Source: Flavobacterium caeni
GTDB taxonomy: Bacteria; Bacteroidota; Bacteroidia; Flavobacteriales; Flavobacteriaceae
Length of the DNA: 64,000 nt
Direction of reading: 5' to 3'
NCBI RefSeq assembly: GCF_900101895.1
Contig: NZ_FMVF01000015.1
Location: forward strand, 1-64,000
Below, piece after piece: positions 16,640 through 25,101 of the stretch (positions are counted from its first letter, which is position 1; each line of letters starts with the position of its first letter). A program made the translations under genes and the position numbers. The notes beneath the pieces are model-generated. The model was not told the DNA's origin. It saw only the letters and a list, made by a program, of their open reading frames with translations, and did no database searches.

Positions 16640-16726
16640 ATGACACGGAGCAAAAACATCCATTTTAACCGCACTGCCACCCTTTGGACAGTCACATCCG
16701 TGGGCACCACTACCCCGTTGGGGTAA
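16640..16726 (+). CDS. Thr operon leader peptide
   Basis: A 28-codon ORF ending in TAA that encodes a peptide beginning MTRSKNIHFN and ending TSVGTTTPLG. Seven of 28 residues are threonine, and three consecutive Thr codons (ACC ACT ACC, 16706-16714) lie just before a hairpin. It is too short for standard gene calling. Its position between the promoter and thrA, with competing hairpins after it, fits a transcription-attenuation leader. Ribosome stalling at the Thr codons would sense charged tRNA-Thr. Confidence 0.7.
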   Translation: MTRSKNIHFNRTATLWTVTSVGTTTPLG

Positions 16727-16777
16727 ACACAATCACATATCATCCGCGCTGTGTTTCTTGTCATGAGAAACGTTTTT
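16711..16777 (+). promoter_or_regulatory. Transcription attenuator of the thr operon
   Basis: Three overlapping pairings can be drawn. The first is ACCCC-gtt-GGGGT (16712-16724) at the end of the leader ORF. The second is an antiterminator pairing AAACACA (16725-16731) with TGTGTTT (16750-16756). The third is an intrinsic terminator, GTTTCT-tgtcatg-AGAAAC (16753-16771) followed by TTTTT (16773-16777). Antiterminator and terminator share 16753-16756, so only one can form. A ribosome stalled at the Thr codons covers the first arm and frees AAACACA for antitermination. One that reaches the stop codon covers AAACACA and lets the terminator form. Confidence 0.7.
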
Positions 16778-16799
16778 CTATTATTTAAATTTCCAAAAA

Positions 16800-19238
16800 A
16801 TGAACGTACTGAAATTCGGCGGTACCTCTGTTGCCAATGCCCAAAACATACAAAAAGTCATCGAGATCGTCGCGAACCAATCGCACCAGGAACGGCTCGT
16901 GGTGGTCGTGTCTGCCTTTAGTGGCGTAACCGATTTGCTGCTGCTTGCCTCGAACAAAGCCGCACAAAAAGACCGCAGCTACAAAACCGCGATCTCGGAC
17001 ATCGAAACCAAACACCTGACGGCCATCGCCGAACTGACACCGGGCAACCCAGCCGTAGCCGACCACACGCGCGGCCAGATCGGGCAACTCGAAACCTTGC
17101 TCGACGGGTGTTTCTTGCTCGGCGAACGATCGGAGCGCACCGCCGACGCGATTTTGGGTTTCGGCGAGTTGCTTTCGTCGTACATTATTGCGCAGGCCTT
17201 TGTGCATGCGGGGCACCAGGCGCAATACAAGGACAGCCGCGAGTTGATAAAAACCGACAACCGTTTCGGGAAGGCCAATGTCGATTTTGAATTGACCAAT
17301 CAACGCATCGCCGATTACTTTTCACAGGACAACCATCCCATTACCGTTATGCCGGGCTTCATCGCCGATTCGACCGATGGACACCACACCACTTTGGGCC
17401 GTGGTGGATCGGACTATACGGCGGCCATACTCGCGGCGGCGCTCAATGCAAGACAGCTCGAGATTTGGACCGATGTAAACGGCATGTTTACGGCCAACCC
17501 GAAAATCGTCAAACAGGCCACGCCCATCACGACGATTTCCTATCAGGAAGCGATGGAACTTTCGCACTTTGGCGCCAAGGTGTTGTATCCGCCGACCATA
17601 CAACCCGTACTCAGCAAAAACATCCCAATCCTGATCAAGAACACATTCGAACCCGATGCCGAAGGGACCACCATACATGCCGACGCCAACGGCGAAAACC
17701 CGATCAAAGGCATCACACACATCGACAAGATCGCGCTCGTAACGCTCGAAGGTTCGGGCATGGTAGGCGTCGCGGGATCGTCGAAGCGGTTGTTTGAGGT
17801 GCTTTCGCATGAATCGATCAATGTAATCTTCATCACGCAGGCATCGTCGGAACATTCGATTTGCATTGGGATACTCGACGCCGACGCCGACAATGCCAAA
17901 CGTGCCATCGACCATGCATTCGCAACCGAGATTGCCCAGAACAGGATCGAACCTTGCCTTGTCGAAAAAGGACTGTGCATTGTGGCGCTGGTGGGCGAAA
18001 ACATGAAGAACCACCAAGGCATTTCGGGCCGCATGTTCAGTACGTTGGGCAAGAACAACGTCAACATCAGGGCCATTGCACAGGGCGCTTCGGAACGCAA
18101 TATTTCGGTGGTCATTGCCGAACGCGACGTCAAGAAAGCGCTCAACACCTTGCACGAACGTTTCTTTGAGGACAACACCAAACAACTCAACCTGTTCGTC
18201 ATGGGCGTGGGCAATGTGGGTGAGAAATTCATCGACCAGATCCAGCAACAGCGAAAATTCCTCAAAGAAAACCTCAAGATCAACCTGCGCGTGATTGCAT
18301 TGGCCAATTCGCGTACCATGCACTTTGACGAGGACGGCATTTCTTTGAAGGACTGGAAAACGTTGTTGGCCGACGGCGAAAAAGCCGATATGGCACAGTT
18401 TCTCGAGAACGTCAAGACACTCAACCTGCGCAACAGCATTTTTGTGGACATCACGGCCAGCGAAACCGTGTCGCTGACCTATGCCCATTACCTGGAGGAA
18501 AGCGTGGCGGTGGTCACCTGCAACAAAATCGCGTGCGCATCGGCCTATGAGAATTACAGCGGGCTCAAAAGCTTGTCGCGCAAATACGGCGCGCCGTTCC
18601 TTTTCGAGACCAATGTGGGTGCGGGATTACCGATCATCGACACGCTCAAGCATTTGATTGCTTCGGGTGATAACGTGCATAAAATACAGGCCGTACTGTC
18701 GGGTAGCCTCAACTTTATTTTCAACAATTTCAGCTACACGCACAACTTTCACGATGTCGTAAAAGAAGCAGGTGTTCAAGGATTTACCGAGCCTGATCCA
18801 AAAATAGATTTAAGTGGTGTAGATGTGGCGCGCAAAATCCTGATCCTGATTCGCGAAAGCGGCTACCACATGGAAATCGAAGACATCGAAAACAACAGTT
18901 TCCTGCCTGCCGACTGCATGCAAACCACCAACAACGACGATTTTTTCAAATCGCTTACCACGCATGCCGCGCACTTCGAACAACTGCTTGCCCAGGCCAA
19001 GGCAAAGGACAGCCGCATCAAGTTTGTCGCCGAATTCGACAACGGAAAAGCCAAAGTGGGGCTGCAATTCATCGCAAAAGACCATCCGTTTTACAATCTG
19101 GAAGGAAAGGACAACATTGTGTTGTTTTACACTGACCGCTATGTCGACCAGCCGCTGCTCATCAAGGGCGCGGGCGCGGGCGCGGCGGTGACGGCCTCGG
19201 GTATTTTTGCCGACGTGATACGCATCGGAAATGTTTAA
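16800..19238 (+). CDS. thrA: Bifunctional aspartokinase/homoserine dehydrogenase I
   Basis: An 812-residue fusion catalysing the first and third steps from aspartate to homoserine. The aspartokinase part starts with VLKFGGTSVAN and is followed by ACT regulatory domains (about 310-460), where threonine is expected to inhibit. The homoserine dehydrogenase part begins near 465 with a dinucleotide-binding GVGNVGEKF. The order and length match E. coli ThrA. It is first in the thrABC operon behind an attenuator, and thrB starts 9 nt after it. Confidence 0.96.
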   Translation: MNVLKFGGTSVANAQNIQKVIEIVANQSHQERLVVVVSAFSGVTDLLLLASNKAAQKDRSYKTAISDIETKHLTAIAELTPGNPAVADHTRGQIGQLETLLDGCFLLGERSERTADAILGFGELLSSYIIAQAFVHAGHQAQYKDSRELIKTDNRFGKANVDFELTNQRIADYFSQDNHPITVMPGFIADSTDGHHTTLGRGGSDYTAAILAAALNARQLEIWTDVNGMFTANPKIVKQATPITTISYQEAMELSHFGAKVLYPPTIQPVLSKNIPILIKNTFEPDAEGTTIHADANGENPIKGITHIDKIALVTLEGSGMVGVAGSSKRLFEVLSHESINVIFITQASSEHSICIGILDADADNAKRAIDHAFATEIAQNRIEPCLVEKGLCIVALVGENMKNHQGISGRMFSTLGKNNVNIRAIAQGASERNISVVIAERDVKKALNTLHERFFEDNTKQLNLFVMGVGNVGEKFIDQIQQQRKFLKENLKINLRVIALANSRTMHFDEDGISLKDWKTLLADGEKADMAQFLENVKTLNLRNSIFVDITASETVSLTYAHYLEESVAVVTCNKIACASAYENYSGLKSLSRKYGAPFLFETNVGAGLPIIDTLKHLIASGDNVHKIQAVLSGSLNFIFNNFSYTHNFHDVVKEAGVQGFTEPDPKIDLSGVDVARKILILIRESGYHMEIEDIENNSFLPADCMQTTNNDDFFKSLTTHAAHFEQLLAQAKAKDSRIKFVAEFDNGKAKVGLQFIAKDHPFYNLEGKDNIVLFYTDRYVDQPLLIKGAGAGAAVTASGIFADVIRIGNV

Positions 19239-19247
19239 CTTGCCGTC

Positions 19248-20177
19248 ATGAAATCGATCCGAATATTCTGCCCTGCGACCATCGCCAACCTTTCCTGCGG
19301 TTTCGACGTGCTCGGACTTTGCCTTGACACCGTAGGCGACGAGATGATCATCCACAAATCTGCCGAGCCCGGTGTGCGCATCACCAAGATCGAAGGCGCA
19401 AACCTGCCGACAAATCCCGAAGCGAACGTCGCGGGTGTTGCCGCCTTGGCGTTGTTGCACGAATGGCAAACCGATTTTGGCTTCGACATCGAAATTTACA
19501 AACGAATCAAAGCCGGCAGCGGTATCGGGAGTTCTGCAGCCAGCGCAGCCGGTGCCGTATTTGGCATCAACGAATTGCTCGCACGCCCGTTCGAAAAAAA
19601 CGAATTGGTCAAATTTGCGATGAAGGGCGAACAACTGGCCAGCGGCAACGCACACGCCGACAACGTGGCCCCTGCCCTTTTGGGCGGATTTACGCTGGTG
19701 CGCGGCTACAATCCACTCGATGTGATCCGTATCGAAAGCCCAGATGAATTGCACGCGGTGGTCATCCACCCGCAAATAGAACTCAAGACCGCCGATTCGC
19801 GAGCCGTGTTGCAGCCCACCGTGCCGCTCAAAAAAGCGATTGCGCAATGGGGCAACGTTGGCGGATTGGTCGCAGGACTGTATACGAGCGACTACGATTT
19901 GATCGGACGTTGCCTGCACGACGAAGTGGCCGAGCCGTACCGAAAGGCATTGATCCCGGCGTTCGAGGAAATCAAGAATGTCGCGTTGCAGCAAGGCGCA
20001 TTGGGCTCGGGGATTTCAGGATCGGGGCCGTCTATTTTTGCGTTATGTAAAGGGTTGTCAACCGCAAAGGCTGTCGCTTCAGGAATTTCTGTCGTGTACG
20101 ATCGTATCGGTTTGACCTACGAAACCCATATCTCTACCGTCAATCCTAACGGCATCAAAATCCTAAACCAAGACTGA
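19248..20177 (+). CDS. thrB: Homoserine kinase
   Basis: A 309-residue GHMP-family kinase that phosphorylates homoserine with ATP. The phosphate-binding loop is GSGIGSSAASAAGA, and the C-terminal GSGISGSGPSIFAL is the third GHMP motif. Its TGA overlaps the ATG of thrC (TGATG), so translation is probably coupled. The placement between thrA and thrC supports the assignment over other GHMP kinases. Confidence 0.95.
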   Translation: MKSIRIFCPATIANLSCGFDVLGLCLDTVGDEMIIHKSAEPGVRITKIEGANLPTNPEANVAGVAALALLHEWQTDFGFDIEIYKRIKAGSGIGSSAASAAGAVFGINELLARPFEKNELVKFAMKGEQLASGNAHADNVAPALLGGFTLVRGYNPLDVIRIESPDELHAVVIHPQIELKTADSRAVLQPTVPLKKAIAQWGNVGGLVAGLYTSDYDLIGRCLHDEVAEPYRKALIPAFEEIKNVALQQGALGSGISGSGPSIFALCKGLSTAKAVASGISVVYDRIGLTYETHISTVNPNGIKILNQD

Positions 20178-21466
20178 TGAAGTATTACAGCCTCAACCAT
20201 AAAGCCCCTAAAGTTTCGTTCCAACAAGCCGTCGTCGATGGATTGGCACCCGACAAGGGATTGTATTTTCCTGAGCGCATCACACCGCTCAGCGCGGATT
20301 TCTTTGCGAGCATCGGCCAAAAATCGAATGTTGAAATTGCGTTCGAAGCCATTCGGCAATTTGTCGGCGATGAAATTCCGGAAAACGAACTCAAGCGAAT
20401 CATCGATGAAACGCTTTCGTTTGATTTCCCATTGGTCAAAGTCGAAGACAATGTTTTTTCATTGGAACTTTTCCACGGCCCGACCATGGCATTCAAGGAC
20501 GTGGGCGCACGGTTCATGGCGCGTTGTTTGGCCTATTTCAACCGCAACAATCCGACGCAAAAAAATACGGTCTTGGTCGCCACATCGGGCGATACGGGCG
20601 GCGCGGTAGCCAGCGGCTTTTTGGGCGTAAGCGGCGTAGATGTGGTGATTTTGTATCCGTCGGGCAAAGTCAGCGACATCCAGGAACGACAGCTCACGAC
20701 GCTCGGCCAAAACATTCGTGCGCTTGAGGTGGACGGCGTGTTCGACGATTGCCAGGCCATGGTCAAAAAAGCGTTTCTTGATGAGAGCTTGTCGCACAAG
20801 AACTTAACATCGGCCAATTCAATCAATATTGCGCGTTGGCTGCCGCAGATGTTTTACTTCTTTTTTGCCTACAAACAACTCGCGGCGCAAAATAAACCGC
20901 TCATCGTTTCGTGCCCAAGCGGCAATTTCGGCAACATTTGCGCGGGCATTATGGCCAAACGATTGGGTTTACCGATTGCGCATTTTGTCGCGTCGACCAA
21001 CGCCAACGATACGGTCCCTCGTTTTTTTGAACATGGAAAATACGACCCAAAATCTTCGGTCGCGACAATCTCAAACGCCATGGACGTGGGCAATCCGAGT
21101 AATTTTATCCGCATCCAGGAATTGTACGGCAACGATTTGGCAGAATTCGAAAAAGACTTTTCCTCGTATTCATTTTCCGACGAACAAACAAAGGCTGCGA
21201 TGAAACAAATCCACCAACATTCCGGCTATGTCGCTGAACCGCATGGCGCCGTGGGCTACCTGGGTTTGAAAAAGGAATTGGGAAACCATCCGGATGCGGT
21301 GGGCGTATTTCTCGAAACCGCGCATCCGATTAAATTTGACGCAATCGTCGAAAACACTTTAAAGGTCAAATTGGAAATTCCCGAACAAATCAAAGGTGTG
21401 CTCGATAAGGAAAAGGTCCGTACCAAAATCAAGACTTACGAAGATCTGAAAGATTTTTTGGGATAA
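20177..21466 (+). CDS. thrC: Threonine synthase
   Basis: A 429-residue PLP enzyme converting O-phosphohomoserine to threonine, the last step of the operon's pathway. Lys107 in GPTMAFKDVGARF is the PLP lysine, at the same residue number as in E. coli. The N-terminal motif DGLAPDKGLYFPE and the ATSGDTGGAVA loop also fit. The gene overlaps thrB by one base. It ends just before a CGCAAAG-word repeat that separates it from a convergent gene. Confidence 0.96.
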   Translation: MKYYSLNHKAPKVSFQQAVVDGLAPDKGLYFPERITPLSADFFASIGQKSNVEIAFEAIRQFVGDEIPENELKRIIDETLSFDFPLVKVEDNVFSLELFHGPTMAFKDVGARFMARCLAYFNRNNPTQKNTVLVATSGDTGGAVASGFLGVSGVDVVILYPSGKVSDIQERQLTTLGQNIRALEVDGVFDDCQAMVKKAFLDESLSHKNLTSANSINIARWLPQMFYFFFAYKQLAAQNKPLIVSCPSGNFGNICAGIMAKRLGLPIAHFVASTNANDTVPRFFEHGKYDPKSSVATISNAMDVGNPSNFIRIQELYGNDLAEFEKDFSSYSFSDEQTKAAMKQIHQHSGYVAEPHGAVGYLGLKKELGNHPDAVGVFLETAHPIKFDAIVENTLKVKLEIPEQIKGVLDKEKVRTKIKTYEDLKDFLG

Positions 21467-21470
21467 TCAC

Positions 21471-21562
21471 CTCAAAGTAAAGAAGTTCACGCAAAGGACG
21501 TCAAGCTGGTGTTGTGTTTCTTAGCGCTTCTTTGCGAAACCTTTGCGCGCTTTGCGGTTAAC
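21471..21562. repeat. CGCAAAG-word inverted array between convergent genes
   Basis: The left arm (21471-21498, ctcaaagtaaagaag...cgcaaagga) and the right arm (21520-21562, ending tttgcgcgctttgcggttaacc) are imperfect complements. The array spans the gap between the thrC stop codon (21466) and the DUF3037 stop codon, which starts at 21563. The same words occur at 2797-3135. It may serve as a bidirectional terminator. Confidence 0.6.
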
Positions 21563-21946
21563 CTACAAAACCAATTCACCAAACAACCGGTCGAACGTCT
21601 GCTCCAAATCGTGCGTCATTCCCGGATGCGGACGCGAGGTTTGGATAACGGAACTCCGGATTGCCGTGAGCCAACGGAAACGTTCCGGGACTTCGAATTG
21701 CGCGATCGGGCCGCCGGTTTTTAAGCCGTTGGCGATTTTGACGAACGAATCGAGGTTCAAACGAATTTGCGCCACATCGGTTTCTGGCGACAATGCCAAC
21801 AATTTGGCCTCGTCAATCTCGAACCTGACATGTATTTTCTTCGCGCGTTTGCAAAACAAAACCAGCCCGACGTTCAGGAATTCTTCGCGTTCGACCCTTG
21901 GCACGACGCGGATGACGGCATACTCATACAACTGCAGCTCTGGCAT
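21563..21946 (-). CDS. DUF3037 family protein
   Basis: A 127-residue protein beginning MPELQLYEYAVIRVVP with a conserved EEFLNVGLVLFC motif, both typical of DUF3037. The function of the family is unknown. It overlaps the end of the HipA-like kinase gene by 23 nt on the same strand, which implies translational coupling. The pairing suggests that it works with or on the kinase. Confidence 0.8.
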   Translation of the reverse strand: MPELQLYEYAVIRVVPRVEREEFLNVGLVLFCKRAKKIHVRFEIDEAKLLALSPETDVAQIRLNLDSFVKIANGLKTGGPIAQFEVPERFRWLTAIRSSVIQTSRPHPGMTHDLEQTFDRLFGELVL

Positions 21947-22718
21947 CTTGGGCTTGTTTTAGGAAAATGGCGGAATGGTCGCGGCGGGTTTTCAGGAATT
22001 GGAAATAAATGTCGCGGATTTCGTCGGGCGATTGGTCGGCGTCTTGCCACTCTAACCAATCTTTTGGAATGAGATTGATGGTGGATTGCAGGACATCGTC
22101 GGTCAAAATCGACTTAAATTCACTATCGACTTGTTCCAACTGCGTGGCCTTGGGCAACAAAACGTGGTCTTTGATCAGCGCGAACGGTACTTTGGCCTGC
22201 GTATCCGAATCGGTGAATGCATGGTGGAAATAAAGGCACGCGCCATGGTCGATGAGCCACAATTCCTTATGCCAGACCAACATATTGGTATTTTTGAACG
22301 TACGGTCTACGTTGGTGATGAAGGCGTCGAGCCAAACGATTTGCGACGCGAGTTTTTCCCCGACATCGGTCACGACGGGATCAAAATTGATCGCACCCGA
22401 CAAATAATGCAGTGCGAGGTTCAAGCCTTGGCTGCCTTGCAACAAATCCTGGATTTCCTCGTCGGCTTCGGTACGGCCAAAGGCTTCGTCGAGGTTTGCA
22501 AAAACCAGCTCTGGAACAGGCAATCCGAGTGCGCGCGCGACTTCGCCACCGATAAGCTCGGCGATCAAGGCTTTGACACCATGTCCCGCGCCCTTGAATT
22601 TGAGCACATACTTGAAATCGTCGTCGGCTTCGGCGAGCGCAGGGAGCGAGCCGCCTTCGCGCAACGGCGCAATGTATCTCGTGACGTTGACTGTCCGCAA
22701 TTGGATTGGCTTTTTCAT
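21924..22718 (-). CDS. HipA-like Ser/Thr kinase family protein
   Basis: A 264-residue protein resembling the stand-alone HipA-like kinase domain. Expected catalytic features are TNVDRTFKNTN, with Asp138 as catalytic base and Asn143, and a metal-binding LIDHG with Asp157. The N-terminal part has YVLKFKGAGHG with a lysine suited to ATP binding. There is no adjacent HipB-type DNA-binding antitoxin; a DUF3037 gene overlaps its end instead. A classic persistence toxin is therefore not implied, and the substrate is unknown. Confidence 0.75.
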   Translation of the reverse strand: MKKPIQLRTVNVTRYIAPLREGGSLPALAEADDDFKYVLKFKGAGHGVKALIAELIGGEVARALGLPVPELVFANLDEAFGRTEADEEIQDLLQGSQGLNLALHYLSGAINFDPVVTDVGEKLASQIVWLDAFITNVDRTFKNTNMLVWHKELWLIDHGACLYFHHAFTDSDTQAKVPFALIKDHVLLPKATQLEQVDSEFKSILTDDVLQSTINLIPKDWLEWQDADQSPDEIRDIYFQFLKTRRDHSAIFLKQAQDARAAVV

Positions 22719-22738
22719 ACGGTTACAAACTTACTACT

Positions 22739-23584
22739 TTATTTGAAACCGATTTCATTGCGGTTGCCCTGCAAGGTCAGGAATGCCTTTCCGAGAAAAT
22801 GGATGATGTTTGACGCGACAAACGATTCATGCCCGGTGTGCGGCAAAGCCAAATCGGCAGTCAGGCCGTGCAGGTAAGCGCCGAGCTGTGCGGCTTCTAG
22901 CGGTGTGTAGGTTTGAGCAAGCAAGCCTGTGATGATACCGGTTAAGACATCGCCGCTACCGGCCGTGGCGAGCGCTTGATTACCGGTGGTGTTTTCATAG
23001 ACGTTGTCGCCGTCGATGATTTGCGTGGGTGCGCCTTTTTTGACGACGATCAGTTGGTGTTCTTTCGAAAACGTGATGGTTTTTTGTATCGTCTCTTCAT
23101 CAGATTGGGTTTTGCCTATGAGCCGCTCAAGTTCTTTGGGATGCGGCGTCAGGATGGTTTGTGGCGGCAACAGTTCAAGCCATTTTTTATTTTGGGAAAG
23201 AATATTGAGTGCGTCGGCGTCGATGACGAGCGGGGTTTTGTTGGTCTGGAGAAATTGATGCAATGCGTCTTGGGTTTCCTGCTCCTGCCCTATTCCCGGG
23301 CCGATACCGATGGCATTGGGTATTATGGTGAATTCGATGCAGGAAATGTGTTCTTGGACTTTGTCGGTGATGACCATGACTTCTGGATTCGCGGTTTGCA
23401 GGATTGGATAGCCACATTTGGGGATGAAGGCAGTGACCAGACCTGCACCTGCATGCAATGCCGCTTTGGACGAAAGTGTGATGGCGCCGATTTTACCGTA
23501 GCTACCGCCGATGAGCAGCGCGTGGCCTTGTGTGCCTTTGTGGGCTTGGGCGGCGACGGGTTTGTAGATTTTTTGGATATTCAT
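22739..23584 (-). CDS. nnrD: ADP-dependent NAD(P)H-hydrate dehydratase
   Basis: A 281-residue ribokinase-like repair enzyme that restores damaged (hydrated) NADH and NADPH using ADP or ATP. Motifs are [12 protein letters not shown] near the N-terminus, IGPGIGQ, and [14 protein letters not shown] near the C-terminus. It lacks the NnrE epimerase domain that is often fused in front, so the epimerase must be elsewhere. The HipA-like and DUF3037 genes follow on the same strand after 20 nt, so the three may form one unit. A CGACATT word array lies upstream. Confidence 0.9.
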   Translation of the reverse strand: MNIQKIYKPVAAQAHKGTQGHALLIGGSYGKIGAITLSSKAALHAGAGLVTAFIPKCGYPILQTANPEVMVITDKVQEHISCIEFTIIPNAIGIGPGIGQEQETQDALHQFLQTNKTPLVIDADALNILSQNKKWLELLPPQTILTPHPKELERLIGKTQSDEETIQKTITFSKEHQLIVVKKGAPTQIIDGDNVYENTTGNQALATAGSGDVLTGIITGLLAQTYTPLEAAQLGAYLHGLTADLALPHTGHESFVASNIIHFLGKAFLTLQGNRNEIGFK

Positions 23585-23620
23585 TTATTTATTATTCTTT
23601 ATTCTTATTTTTTATTGTTG

Positions 23621-23687
23621 ATTCGACGTTCGACATTCGACGTTCGACATTCGATGTTTTGAGCCTATGAATGTTGAACATTGAAGT
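23621..23687. repeat. CGACGTT/CGACATT word array
   Basis: Five 7-nt units alternate CGACGTT and CGACATT (23624-23658), followed by a degenerate complementary arm (atgaatgttgaacattgaagt). It lies about 40 nt upstream of nnrD on the minus strand and beside a Flavo-1-like element. Related words follow the Flavo-1-like copies at 31597-31684 and 46676-46745. Confidence 0.6.
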
Positions 23688-23732
23688 TACGGAAATTTCG
23701 CTTAAACGAAAAGTTTGTTTTGGATGACGATT

Positions 23733-23820
23733 CCTAGCCCGGATAGTAGCGGCATCCTTTTGCGGCCGCAGCGCAGCGGAGGCCGTAAAAGATAAAGCGG
23801 ATAGCCGGAAAAAGCTCCTA
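23733..23820 (-). repeat. Flavo-1-like element
   Basis: On the minus strand it starts TAGGAGCTTTTTCCGGCTATC and ends CTATCCGGGCTAGG, matching the end boxes of the other copies. The centre pairs TTTTACGGCCTCCG with a CGGCCGCAAAAGG-like arm. It lies between nnrD (minus) and gcvT (plus), with a CGACATT array downstream of it as in the copies near prfB and fumC. Confidence 0.6.
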
Positions 23821-23895
23821 AAAAACATCCGCAAACGATTTCAAATTGCAAATATTTCCCCTAACTTGCGGCTTCAAAATTCACCACACAAAACC

Positions 23896-24978
23896 ATGAA
23901 AAATACTGCGCTGACGCACATCCACGAACAACTTGGCGCCAAAATGCTGCCGTTTGCGGGCTACAATATGCCGATTACTTATGAGGGCGTGAACGCCGAA
24001 CACGAAACCGTGCGCAATGGCGTGGGCGTTTTTGACGTGTCGCACATGGGCGAGTTCTTTTTGAGCGGCCCGAAAGCTTTGGATTTGATCCAGAAAGTGA
24101 CGTCGAACGATGCATCGACACTCACCGTAGGTCGTGCGCAGTATTCGTGTTTGCCGAACGCCGATGGCGGAATCGTCGACGACTTGATCGTGTACAAAAT
24201 GGCCGAAGAGCAATATTTGCTTGTGGTCAATGCATCGAACATCGATAAGGATTGGGCGTGGATCTCGAGTCATAACGATTTGGGTGTGACGATGGAAAAT
24301 GCATCCGACGACCATTCGTTGTTGGCCATTCAAGGCCCGAAGGCGGTTGAGGCGATGCAGGCATTGACCGACATCAATTTGGCCGACATCAAATACTATC
24401 ATTTTGAAGTGGGTAAATTTGCAGGATTTGACGACGTGATCATTTCGGCCACGGGTTACACCGGTTCTGGCGGATTCGAGATTTATTGCAAAAACGACCA
24501 GGCCGAAGCGATCTGGAACAAGGTTTTCGAAGCGGGCGCATCTTTTGGCATCAAGCCGATCGGTCTCGCAGCGCGCGATACGTTGCGACTCGAGATGGGC
24601 TTTTGTTTGTATGGTAACGACATCAACGATACGACATCGCCGCTTGAAGCGGGATTGGGTTGGATCACGAAATTCAACAAAGATTTTGTCAATTCCGAAA
24701 ATCTGAAGCAACAAAAGGAAGCAGGCGTTTCTAAAAAACTTGTCGGATTTGAACTGATCGAACGCGGGATTCCGAGACATGATTATGAAATTGTTGACGC
24801 GTCGGGCAATGTCATTGGCATCGTCACGTCGGGAACCATGGCGCCAAGCTTGAACAAAGGCATCGGTTTGGGTTACGTTACGACCGAAAACAGCGCAGTC
24901 GATTCGGAAATCTTCATCCGCATCCGCAACAAAGACATCGCCGCCAAAGTGGTCAAGTTGCCTTTTTACAAGAAATAA
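23896..24978 (+). CDS. gcvT: Aminomethyltransferase, glycine cleavage T protein
   Basis: A 360-residue T protein that moves the aminomethyl carbon from lipoyl-H protein to tetrahydrofolate. Family motifs include [24 protein letters not shown] and the C-terminal [23 protein letters not shown] 23896 ([10 protein letters not shown]) is chosen over the upstream in-frame ATG at 23866, which would add ten unconserved residues. The gcvH and gcvP genes are not adjacent, as is common in Bacteroidota. An 8-nt word array begins one base after its stop codon. Confidence 0.95.
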   Translation: MKNTALTHIHEQLGAKMLPFAGYNMPITYEGVNAEHETVRNGVGVFDVSHMGEFFLSGPKALDLIQKVTSNDASTLTVGRAQYSCLPNADGGIVDDLIVYKMAEEQYLLVVNASNIDKDWAWISSHNDLGVTMENASDDHSLLAIQGPKAVEAMQALTDINLADIKYYHFEVGKFAGFDDVIISATGYTGSGGFEIYCKNDQAEAIWNKVFEAGASFGIKPIGLAARDTLRLEMGFCLYGNDINDTTSPLEAGLGWITKFNKDFVNSENLKQQKEAGVSKKLVGFELIERGIPRHDYEIVDASGNVIGIVTSGTMAPSLNKGIGLGYVTTENSAVDSEIFIRIRNKDIAAKVVKLPFYKK

Positions 24979-24980
24979 AG

Positions 24981-25020
24981 TACCTGAGTACCTGAGTAGC
25001 TGAGCACCTGAGTGCCTGAG
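24981..25020. repeat. Five tandem 8-nt CTGAG words
   Basis: TACCTGAG TACCTGAG TAGCTGAG CACCTGAG TGCCTGAG are exactly contiguous. The array starts two bases after the gcvT stop codon. No clear complementary arm is present before yebC, unlike most other word arrays in the window. Confidence 0.7.
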
Positions 25021-25023
25021 CCA

Positions 25024-25054
25024 TTTGTAAATCGGATAGAAAAAATTATTTTTG
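25024..25054 (+). promoter_or_regulatory. Promoter of yebC
   Basis: TTTG (25024-25027), a 19-nt spacer and TATTTTTG (25047-25054) match the full Bacteroidota consensus. The predicted start near 25060 leaves a 5' leader of about 42 nt. Confidence 0.7.
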
Positions 25055-25101
25055 CACCACAGCAATAAAAAATAACAATAAAAAATAAAGCATAACTAAG
25101 G

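Noticed and set aside
17322..18488. 388-codon minus-strand ORF opposite thrA
   Set aside because: Antisense to an intact aspartokinase/homoserine dehydrogenase, with no motif of its own.
23700..23895. Glycine riboswitch before gcvT
   Set aside because: No tandem aptamer-like conserved core was found; the interval is explained by a Flavo-1-like element and AT-rich leader.
24981..25020. CRISPR-like array
   Set aside because: The units are 8 nt and contiguous, with no spacers and no cas genes in the window.
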